A stretch of DNA of 64,000 bases from Lethocerus indicus (lineage: Eukaryota; Arthropoda; Insecta; Hemiptera; Belostomatidae): NCBI GenBank assembly GCA_019843655.1, contig JACDQD010000004.1:33340940-33404939 (forward strand). Reading direction: 5' to 3'. How positions within the stretch are numbered: position 1 is the stretch's first letter; each line of letters begins with the position of its first letter. The notes below the pieces were generated by a model. That model made no database searches. It was not told where the DNA came from and was given only the letters and a program-made list of their open reading frames with translations. A program made the position numbers and the translations under genes. Positions 1-10,517 of the stretch are shown one piece after another.

Positions 1-107
1 TAACAATTTTAATAAGGATTAGAATTACTATTTTGGTCGTGGACTGAAGGGTTCCAATTGAGTCCGGCGAACGACATAAAATAACTCCTAAGCCAACGTA
101 ATATTAC

Positions 108-1038
108 CTCGTGAGAACAATATCTAGTGCTGTTAAACAGCGCGGTTATTTTGTCTCCTTTATGCGTGTCCGGAATTAACGCCATCATACCGTAGGTGAG
201 CGTTGTCAATGACAGGAGCGAGATGAATATCAGCTTCCTCTGTTCGTGAAATGAATCGATGAGGAACCCGAACAGTGGTTTGACGATGATGAACAAAAGC
301 GGCAATATCGCGCTAACACCGCCAAACACTATTTCGGATACGCCCAGCTGCTTCCCGATCACCGGAAGGAACGGCAATATCGGTCCCATGGCTAAAAGAC
401 AGAATAACAACATTATTCGTACAAAATATATTGTAGTCGCTATAAGGCGCCTAGTTATTTTACAAACTTATAACAATAAATGTGAGGAACAAAAGAAAAC
501 ATTAATAGTTACAAATGCCAAATCCAAATTCAAGTCTGAAAAACAATTTCGAATAAAACCAATACCTTCTAATTCTGTCTATTCCAACCCCTCGAAGACC
601 ACAAAACGGGTATTCCAAATGAACCGAGCATTGTCACTAGCAGCTTGTAATTTTTCAATCAACTCTTAATTCAAATTCACTGCGAGTGGTTCTCAACTAA
701 TTATACAGCACTACTTAGAGTCGACAAAAATTGTAATCAATCAAGAATGATTAGACTGACCGACGCAATTCTGTCATTCATAATTCACCTCGGAATTACC
801 ATTTAAAATTAAGATAAATTAGTAATCGTAAACGAGAAAATTCTCTTCGGTATATTCGAAACAGAAAAAATAATGGAAATTAAAATTTCAGAACATAGGG
901 GGTACAAATTAACTCCTACCTCCAAGGTTTTTCGCAGTCCTTTTCTTAATTGTACATAATTAAACTGGGCTTACCTGCCAAAAAGAAGAAGTAGTGTGCC
1001 TTCACAGGCAACAATTTCTTGTTTACTCTCTCGAACAT
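108..1038 (-). CDS. MFSD6-like major facilitator transporter, 5' part only
   Basis: Only the first two coding exons lie in the window, on the minus strand: 975-1038 (ATG at 1038) and 108-391; the gene continues beyond position 1. Exon 1 ends in phase 1 at a GTAAG donor and exon 2 opens after TTTTAG, so the frame closes. The protein begins MFERVNKKLLPVKAHYFFFL and continues with AAMGPILPFLPVIGKQLGVS and a KPLFGFLID segment. This is the N-terminal half-helix, first loop and second helix expected for the MFSD6 branch of the major facilitator superfamily (polytopic membrane proteins, substrate unsettled). Exon 2 ends at GAG/GTAAT in phase 0. The MFS family is certain; assignment to MFSD6 rests on remembered resemblance of the opening to insect MFSD6-like proteins. 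It lies downstream of SFXN2 on the same strand, separated by about 5.2 kb of repeats. Confidence 0.82.
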
Positions 1039-2629
1039 TTTGCAACTGGAATAAAAAATATCGCATTAGTGGCATCTTGATATTGCGCGGGTCTATCACT
1101 CCGATTTCCAATAAAATTGACACCAACTAATACTCTTAACTGTGAATTAAATATTAACACCGGGTTTAACGGACCGGTCAAAATTGTGGTGGGATATATA
1201 TACGGAAATTGATTTTTTTTCTTTCAAAACTTTCACAATTCTGAAATTCTCTATTCGGGGTACACCCATCTCTAGGGTTAAGCGTCGGAATGACGTTGAG
1301 AAACCCGGTTTCGGCAAAACTGACGGGTTGTCGGGAAAGGTCGTGCCGATTATACCCCAATAGGGCCCTTTCCGATTCACTTATTCCGGACGTTTTGTTC
1401 GATCGCCGTCTACAATTCATCTAATCGGGAGCGATACTTTTCCGAATTTATTGTCTCGGTCGTTCGGTAAAAGCTCGTTACAGAAGATCCTTTTCCAATC
1501 CCACGTTCTGCCGGCGAAGACCGGCTTTTCGGCAATCAAAGGTGTTTCATCGCTTCCCCAAGACCTTTAAGCGCTCGACGTTTTTATAAATTATCCATTT
1601 TGGCCCCGGCCACTAATCGCTTCGAAATGGTGTCTACTGTTTGTAAAGCGAGTCGAAGATGGAAACGCGATCCGGCAGATTTTTCTCCGTTAAATCGTGG
1701 GGACGGCTTGTGTAGCCAAACTTCGCAATAGCGGTCGTGGACCGTCGATTTCGATTTATTTAGCGTTTCCGCTAATCGATGCGTTGTGGAGCGTGGATTA
1801 TTTTCGATTGATCGGATCTTCGTCTCTGGTGGACGGTCTGCCCTGGCCGGTTCTTGATCTTCGAGACAGAAATCTCCAGCATTAAACCGAGCAGCAACAA
1901 CTTCGCAAGATAAACAGAAATATTAAAGCGGCTATTCGGAAATAGTAAAGCGTTAAATGCCTCCTACAATCCACTTTTGCTGGCTACCTTATTCTAAGGC
2001 GTATAAGACGGAGAAAAATTAACGTATCGTAAACGAACTTTTTTTCCAAATACGCGATCCGTTTTCAATCACATTCCTTTTCCTAATAGAATCGGCACGA
2101 ACCCGTTCCTGACGACCCGTTGAAACGACACTGAAAATTGAAACTGTACCTGCAGCTCAACGGCATTTTGCGATCGCAATCAGCGGACAGTGTGAACCGT
2201 TTCCATTTCACCTGCTCGACTAACTTTTCTTCAATAAAACTTTAACGGGAACGGGAACCAGCCATTTCGGGAACCGGCCGGCCACCGAGTCCAATCCTGA
2301 GTGTGCGAACAGATAACGAGAACCGATATACGGCCATCGCTGAAACAGAGCCGACGACGGAGGATCGATTGTTCGGGGACGTGGGCGAAATCGATTGTTC
2401 GATAATCGGATTTCGAGAATCGACTGTTCGACCTCGCCATTTCGAAAATGCCGCCCGATTACGCAGATATTTCGCGGAATTCCATCAACTATTATACTTT
2501 TCTCTACTATTATATATACTATACTACTATATACATAAAACTATTATATAGTTTTCTTTCTACTGGAATCAGTCATCCGGTAATAAACTTATTATCGCAT
2601 ATTCTACCAATTATAATGTACCTAAAATG
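1039..2629. other. Upstream region of the MFSD6-like gene, no gene seen
   Basis: No exon with convincing splice sites or family resemblance was found on either strand. Short open frames around 1178-1420, 1697-1885 and 2231-2440 show no recognisable domain. The GC content is higher than in neighbouring introns between about 1240 and 2450, which would suit the promoter and 5' untranslated part of the minus-strand MFSD6-like gene. Confidence 0.4.
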
Positions 2630-2930
2630 AAAAAGTCGGTTAAAATTTAACGTTGTGGCCACGGAGTTTATCGATCGGGTGTATTCGATACATCGATCTC
2701 GTCAACTTGTTCAGCCATTGTTGGTCTTTATTAAGGCGTCCGACTTGTATACAACTCTTTTCGTGTCATAATTACTTTATTTCCCTTTTAGTAAAAAAAA
2801 ATTAAATAACCCGTCGGACGCCTTAATAAAAGGTACGCGACGTCGATTCACCAGCATAAATCGATATATCGAATACACCCGATCGATAACCTACGTGGCC
2901 TCTACAGTAAATTTTAGCTAAAAAGTCTTT
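2630..2930. mobile_element. Foldback (MITE-like) element with long inverted arms
   Basis: The arms at about 2655-2690 and 2867-2902 are inverted copies of each other around the shared core ATCGATCGGGTGTATTCGAT. A second inner pair, TTTATTAAGGCGTCCGAC near 2729 and its exact reverse complement near 2814, continues the palindrome. Outer sequences near 2630 and 2925 also pair imperfectly. There is no coding capacity. This family differs from the more common foldback MITE in the window. Confidence 0.75.
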
Positions 2931-3371
2931 TTCGTTTTTAGTTCTTTATATTTTATATTCTACTTTCATCTCACCTCTCTCTCTCTCTCTAATTCCTCTA
3001 ATATTATAGTCATTTTTACATGCTCTTCGGCTGCTATGAATGACCGGCAATACTGAAACTATAAAAGAAAAATACGCGTAATTACGCGATAAATACAGAA
3101 TATATAAAACTTTGAATGGGTGTTCAAAGTGAATTGTTTCGAGGCCTCGTGCCTTATCAACTGCAAACGAATCGGGACGATAAGAAAACGAATTTACAAT
3201 TTCACTTCGCATTCCGTAATCTAAATTCTCCCGAACAATTTCAACGGACGTATTCCTCTTCTTACGAAATGTGGCCTTAGCGAAAGCCGTATTTATAATT
3301 GTTAATCGTACGCGGAGAAGTCTTGTCGCATTTTTCGCCAAATTGAAAACATTTCGTGAGAAGAACAATAT

Positions 3372-3690
3372 GTCTTAGGTTCGTTGTGTTTCTGTCTCTC
3401 CCGTCTGATCTTTGGTTAGACCGCGGTTTCGGCCGCCGCCATCTTCAGTAGCGCTGCGTTAGTCACAGCTGTCGGCATTACTCGGGATGTTTTTCAGGCA
3501 TCCTCACTGCCCACTGTCACTGTCACTGTCCACAGTGAACATCCAAAGTGCCGACACAGCGCTACTGAAGATGGCGAGCGGCCGAAACCGGTCTAGCAAA
3601 AGACCAGACCGGCGAGACAGGAGACAGAAACACACGAAATCTCCTGTATTCCAACCCCTCGCAGACCACAAAACAGGTATTTTAAATTAT
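3372..3690. mobile_element. Foldback MITE family A, copy 1 (near full length)
   Basis: This is a near-palindrome of about 310 bp. The left arm carries TTTCTGTCTC, GTTTCGGCCGC, CCATCTTCAGTAGCG and the right arm carries the complementary CGCTACTGAAGATGGCGAG, GCGGCCGAAACCGG, GGAGACAGAAA. The centre holds ACTGTCACTGTCC. The right end reads CCAACCCCTCGCAGACC then ACAAAACAGGTATT. The same arms recur at 5117, 8109, 13332, 40913 and 45160, which defines the family. No transposase is present. Confidence 0.85.
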
Positions 3691-4084
3691 AAAAATAGTG
3701 CTTAAATGTATTATTTTACAATGTAAGTTAATACTATTTTTGCCCGTGTTGAAACGCTTTTTAGAAATAAGAAGGAATTATAACAGAAAAAAAGGCCACT
3801 AACTTATCCCGTATATAGATTATATGGGGCCCAAATAATGTCATTATATAACAATTTTAAATGCGGCTTATATTATCACCTATTATGCGATAATGTAGAC
3901 AGTATTTTATAGTTAATTCTCTACTATATAAAAAAAACTACCCCAAGAAGGTAGCAATTACAAAAATAGCAGTTTTGATATAGAAGTGCTTAAATGTTTA
4001 AATGAAATAAGCCAGGATAAATGATTCCTCGGAGAGCTGTATTGTTTTTATGATTAATAGAACCTGGTAACAAAAAATTATTCT

Positions 4085-4825
4085 TATAAATGCTTCATTT
4101 ATTATCTGTTGTTTTCCATCATTACCCTTATCAGAAGAATGTAAAAGGAATTAATTACAAATTCTAATTTATTAATTATTATTCATTAATAAAGTTGTTA
4201 TTCTATTTTGAGTTTTCTCAAGTTTATTAGGTTTGCCGAATTTCATAATATGCACTTTTCATCATCTTAGTAGCAAATATTAACTGATTCAAACATTAAA
4301 TATAGTCTTATTAATTTTCATTGTGTTAAAAACAATATTTTGCTCTATGTTAAAGGTGCATGTTATAAATATTATATTACTATCAATAATAATTAATAAA
4401 AATAAACGCTTCATTTAATATCCGGTGTTTTCCATGATTATCCTTATAACAAGAATGTGAAAGGAATCGATAATATACTTTGATTTATTAATTATTATCA
4501 ATTAATAAAGTTGTTATTCCATTTTGAGTTTTCTAAAGTTTATTAGGTTAGCGCAATTTCATAATATGTAATTTTCATCATCAAGGTAGGTGATATTAAT
4601 TGATTTAAAAATTAGATACAGTCTTCATCATTTTCTGTGTTAAAGTCAATATTTAGCTATATGCTAAAGGTGAATGTTATGTAGTACTGCCATGAAATAT
4701 TTTTAAATGTATTAGACCTATCCAAAGTTATTTTTTATACACCGTACGATACATATATTAATTATTATATTACTATCGATAATAATTAATAAAAATAAAT
4801 GCTTCGTTTATTATCGATCATTGTT
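4085..4825. repeat. Diverged tandem repeat, about 316-bp unit
   Basis: The segment starting AATGCTTCATTTATTATC near 4088 recurs near 4408 (AACGCTTCATTTAATATCC) and again at about 4798 (AATGCTTCGTTTATTATC). The internal landmark GTTGTTATTC.ATTTTGAGTT appears in both full units, near 4194 and 4511. The second unit is longer by an insertion around 4690-4770. The sequence is very AT-rich and has no coding content. Confidence 0.75.
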
Positions 4826-5116
4826 TTGTTGTGATGGACATTGTTTAAAATCTGAAAATATTAATAGTAAAATTATAACAGCGATGGATCTATCATTTCG
4901 AAAGTTCCGTACTAATAATTTCGTCGTGACGCGAGGCATAATTTCGAATTGGCGACAATTCAATAAACTGCCGTTTAAATCAATCTGTCCGTTCCTGGAT
5001 GGGCCACTTGCGACAACAACACCATTAATTAGATTCGGCCAGTTGTAAATTCGACCAAGTACAAATGACCTCCACTTTTCGGGATATACGTTCGCTTTGA
5101 ACTGAAAACTAAACTC

Positions 5117-5348
5117 TTATTTGTCTCGCTGGTTTGGTCTTCTGCTAGATCGGTTTTGGCCGCTCGTCATCTTCAGTAGCGGTGTTAGTCACTGTGCTGG
5201 CACTGGATGTTTTTCGAGGGCATCCACTGCTACTGTGTCACTTCTACTGTCCACAGTAAACATCCCAAAAATGCCGACAGCGACTAACACCGCTACTGAA
5301 GATGGCGAGCGGCCAAAACCGGTCTAGCAAAAGACCAGACCGGTGAGA
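5117..5348. mobile_element. Foldback MITE family A, copy 2
   Basis: The arms are GGTCTTCTGCTAGATCGG...CATCTTCAGTAGCGGTGTTAGTCACTG on the left and the complement TGACTAACACCGCTACTG/AAGATGGCGAGCGGCC...CTAGCAAAAGACCAGACCGG on the right, with a short central loop around ACTGTCC. The outermost terminal sequence found in copies 1 and 3 is missing. Confidence 0.85.
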
Positions 5349-5429
5349 AACTACTTTATGAATTTTATTATCGATTCGTCCGCCGATAACTCCGGCGTTT
5401 ATAAACGGCGAAATAAACTCGGGTTTGTA

Positions 5430-5835
5430 TATTTCATGAAATGACAGAACTGCGGACGTCCTCACTTTTATTTCCCACTTCTCTTGAACCGATCTAACTA
5501 TTGTCATTACAACCAAAGAGAGACATAAAACGGAGGGGAGAAAGTGTTAAAAAAAAAGCTAATAAATCCACCCCGGAAAATTACACAGGACGATAACGCA
5601 TCATAATTCAGTATAGGAAACGGCGATGGATACTGGGATTGAAACCGTGAATTTCAGGAAATTACAAAAATTTCGACGTTTCACATTTATTTCCTACTTC
5701 ACTCGAGCGGACCCATCTAATTATTATTATTACTATTATTACAACCGAAGAGACATAAAACAGAGACGAGGAAGTGTTAAAAATATATATATATATAAAT
5801 AAATCCACTCTGGAAAATGACGATAACGTCTATAG
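5430..5835. repeat. Old local duplication
   Basis: The segment at about 5435-5605 (ATTTCATGAAATGACAGAAC, then AGAGACATAAAAC, AAATCCACCCCGGAAAAT, ACGATAACG) is repeated in diverged form at about 5650-5835, with the same landmarks in the same order. It is non-coding intergenic sequence between SFXN2 and the MFSD6-like gene. Confidence 0.6.
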
Positions 5836-6210
5836 ACGGCACAACATAAATCCAGGACGGGAGAAGAGAATAATTCTTACCCTTTCGTCATTCTCCCGTA
5901 CGTGAATTTTTTACGAAAATAAACGCGTGTCTGCAAAAAAAATAATAAGAATACATAAATATCACAATTAATAACTGATATATAATACCCTGTAACTTAT
6001 ATAAAATATATATATATTGCTTCGATTCGCTAAAAAATTGGAGGAAGCGCGAAAATTATTGTCCACGTCGGCACCGATGGTATACCCTAAAATGGACTAG
6101 AAATAAATATATTTTTTATAAAACGGAACAAAAAACACCACTACGAAGGTCAATCATCGCTAAACCCGCTTATTGTCTACTGAATTGCGCTAGTCTTCTT
6201 TCTTGGTTTT

Positions 6211-9200
6211 TTAAAGTCCTTTGTTGAAATATACCCGTTGGGGTGTGTCCTTGCCGTATTTTTCGTACATTTCGCAGTAGTTATCGTTTTCGAAACGCTT
6301 CATCGTCGCCGTCTCCAAAGAGCTGGAAAGAGAAAAAACAATAATCCAAGTATTTGTAATTTGGTAAAAATTAAAGGCAAAATGAATTTTCAGCGCTCCG
6401 ATCAAGGTGGCAGTTTGCAATTTCCCTTCATTTTCAATTTGTCTAGCTTTAATTAAAGTTTGATAAAAATTAAAACTTTTTCCCACCATTAAGGAGCTCA
6501 TCGCCAGAGCTGTGTCTTTCAGTTTTTGGTGAAACATCAACTGGTAATTTTATATAAAAAAAAAATCATAGATTCACTACCATTTTGTTTCTGGTCCCAA
6601 GTTAAAATTGCAACCGACCACTTAGTTTATCTAAATTATATATATATATTTTTAAGAAAAAATTACGATGCAAAAAATCAATTAGCCCCAACAATTGTTC
6701 TAGGTTATACATTCTTCTTTTTGCTTTTGAAATAAACAAATACTACAGAAAATATTTACAGTTTAATTTTTAACACTTTCAACGAGGCCACAGCTTTTAT
6801 TTTTTTTCACTGTTTCATCGTATTTACGACTGTAAAAAACGATAGGAGACATTGACATGTTCGAGTCGAAGACACTGACACTGGTTTCCTAAAATTTTAT
6901 TTATTCATTTTTCCGGCAAATTTAGATCACCCAACCACAGATCCTTTTCAGGCGTCTGTAAAGAATGTTCGGGATGTTGTAATATTAGGTTTTGGAGTAC
7001 AAATTCGTTATATTTTTGTATGGCGAAATCGGGATAAACAATACTTCAAGATTTGTGAATAGGAGGACGTGTTGTCGGTTATTTTCTTTAATATTTTTGA
7101 CTGTAAAGTTTGAATTTTGTTGTCGGTTTGGCCAAAGAGGCAAAATCAATTTTAATTAGTTATTTCCTGTATTATAAAATATCGATATTACATATTCGTT
7201 CTTTAGGGCAAACGAATATTTCAAATAATTCTCTACTTTATAGCTTCTCAGCGGAAACTTAAAAACACTTAAGGACATTTCTCTATTTATAATAAATCTC
7301 AGCTTGTTGCTATTTTACTCTCTGGAATTGTACGAATATCGCCATTTTTAATGGTACGTAATTCTTAAGAGAATTCTATAGCATTCAAGTCGATCGGATA
7401 TTATGTTTAATTTACGGTCTCTTGTTTTAAACCTTACATGTAACGTCGGTGAAACGCTGTCAAGTTAAATATAATTGGGTGAATAATTGTAGAGTACGGA
7501 AAGGATTCTTACATAACGGCACACTGAATAGGCTGGCCAAGGTCGAGCAAAATTGACATTATAATTAGACAATTCGGAGTGAAACTTATTTACAGACTTT
7601 CCGATTTTCTTTAACGCAGTACCCGATAAGAATATTTGCACTCTAAAATGTAATAGGGCGTAAAAAAAAAAAAAAAACACTGCCACCGAAGGATAACGTT
7701 TATTTACGGAGCTATATTGCAAAAATAACCCAAATGAAATTGTTTTTTCAGAAACAAACTTATACTGTCTCCTATCGTCGCGCTTAGAGACCAACGTCCA
7801 ACATGGCGTACAAACTGCCTTATGAATATACAGCGTTGCAAACTTACAAATACTGATATTTTCCCCCGAATATACCACATCGTAGACGATACACAAATTT
7901 TGTTCAATACACGCTGTGTGCCTTTATAATTGCCGAACGAAATAGCGAAATAAAAATTAAACGGACGACAGATTGTACGTACCATCTTTGAGGAAAAACA
8001 GCACATGCTGCGGGGACCATAAAGATTAGGCTGGAAAATAAAAAGAGACGTGAAAAATAACGTTCACATTGTCGAGCCAATATAAATAATTATAGATTAT
8101 TTTAACATACCTGTTTTGTGGTCTGCGAGGGGTTGGAATACCGTAGATTTCGTGTGTTTCTGTCTCCTGTCTCGCCGGTTAAGGTCTTTTGCACTGTTTA
8201 TTCACTGGCGCTAGTCTATCGGTGCACCCAACGAATATTCGTTCCAAATATATGACAGGAAACCAATCTGGTGTTGTGTATTTACGATCACAGTGACAAG
8301 TGACAGTGCAGTGAGGATGCTCGAAAAACATCCAACGTGCCGAAAGTGACTAACGCCGCTACTGAAGATGGCGAGCGGCCGAAACCAGTCTAGCGAAAGA
8401 CCGAACCGGCGAGAGGAGACAGAAACAGACGAAATCTACGGAATTAAAGATTATATTTTTATTTGAACAGCAACGCAGCCGAAACTTACAAACATCCGAC
8501 CATTCCGGTTTGGAAAGGGGCGTGGCACCAGGTGTTGCGCAAAAACCAACAGTTCTTTTCCAATCTCTCCATCATAAGCGGCAGTAGGGCTGCAAAAAAT
8601 AGTAGAAATTGTATAAAAGCGTTAGTTTAATTAAGTAATTTCTTATGAACATTTTTTTCCAGTCAATTAGGGTATGATGGGTGCTCCAGTCAATTCCTAG
8701 CAAAATGAATTGCTCTCTCAGCAGCCGAAGTGATAGTAGGTAGTATGTACAAACGACACAGTTATTAATACCGAAACGACTTATAGCAAGTGTTATTAAT
8801 ACCAAAAAAAGATAAATGCAAAACGAATGGACGGCGTCAGAAGGCGATGTTCGCTGAGAGAAAGCGTCTATAGCTGAGTGCCAAAACGCGGTTTTCCCAA
8901 CGAAAGGGTTAATTACAGTCCAGATACATTCGACACAATCCTGTCCCATCTAAACTGTTTACCGATTTAGCATTTAATGAAAAAAATAAAATAAAAACGA
9001 TAGCCGAAACAATTTGCACTTACTCATGCCCGGTGCGCACATCAAGATGCGTGAAAACACAACTTGGCTAATCCCTTTCACGGCGGCCACCTGGAAGAAT
9101 ACACACGCATCCACGTTTATATACAATTAATATTGTCGTTTATCCGGATAATGTTAAAAATAATAATAAAAAAAAAATGGGTACTTGTGTATTATGTGGA

Positions 9201-10471
9201 GGCCACTAATTTTAGAGGTTTTTTTATTAGCGCAGACCCAAAAAAACTACACTATTAGATAGAACAGATTTTAATTGACTTAACTGTGCAAGTTACACGC
9301 TATTATGACAAGTTATTGTTTTCTGCCTGTATTCCGCAAGAAGTAGAACTCTGTTTTAGGGACTGAAGTTTGACTCATCGGTTATGGATTGAATTGTATT
9401 CGGATAAGGAAAGTAGAAATAAAATATTTACGAACCCCCAAACCAAACCTCACCGTCGTCCCCCAGCGTAATACCTAAGTACCAAAAAATGCAATTTACG
9501 CATAGTTTACCCTCGACTGTCCGACTTTTTCTTCGCGTTCGTTGTAAACATCCACACCGCCCAGGATTTCGTTCTGTCGCATCAGCGGAATGTTGACACA
9601 GTTAGCCGCCGCCACGGCCGCGAACGGTACGTACCTCTGGAAACGAATAGGAACAACAAAAAACTAAATTAAAACAAACGGTACAACAGATGTTCGGATA
9701 TTGTGCCACTATATAGACAATAGTGGAAAAAAAACCAGTTTGCACTGCATAGGTTGACACTATTATCCACGTTCATAATACAAATAAGTGTTCGGCTTAT
9801 CTGGTATGTTTACAAAATAAACAAAAAAAAAACTGCGTAATCCCTTTTTTTCACAAATATTTACTAGGCATCCTTTTAAACTGAATATTGTTGATTCTGC
9901 ACTTTAAAAAATTTTCAATTTTTCAAGAATAATTTTCAAGAAGATGAATCTGTAAGTTTTTGAATAATTTGTTTACATTTAATTTGGAATTAAATGAAAT
10001 TTAATCTCATATAAAATAAACGAGCGCATTTAATTGAAGTGGAAGAGATATTTAAAAAGTAAGAAACATACTTGAAATTTAATCGATTTTAAATATCTCA
10101 TAAAAAGTTAAAAAGCTGGATGCTACTAACTAAAAACAAAATTCTATTTAATAATGAAATAAATAGATATTAATGAATCTATAAAATTATTATTTCATTT
10201 TTAAGTTGTGCAAATTTGGGTTATTATTAATAAACCTGTGTTCAACTATTCCTTTGTATTAACTAAAAACAAAATTCAATTTAATAATCAATTACATAAG
10301 GAATATCAACTTAATCCATGAAACTATTATTTAATTTGTAAAGTGCCCAGATTTGGCCCCATTTTTTTTTTATCAACCTGACAATAATTATTTGTACCAG
10401 CTGTGTTTAATTATTTCATTTCATGACTACAAACAAAATTCAATTTAATAATCAACTAAATAAATATGAAG

Positions 10472-10517
<46 letters not shown>

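Noticed and set aside
2946..3368. 140-codon minus-strand open frame
   Set aside because: No domain or conserved motif, and it abuts MITE sequence; chance length is plausible in this composition.
7465..7896. 143-codon minus-strand open frame overlapping SFXN2 intron 7
   Set aside because: It lies in an intron between two secure SFXN2 exons, passes through a poly(A) tract, and shows no family resemblance.
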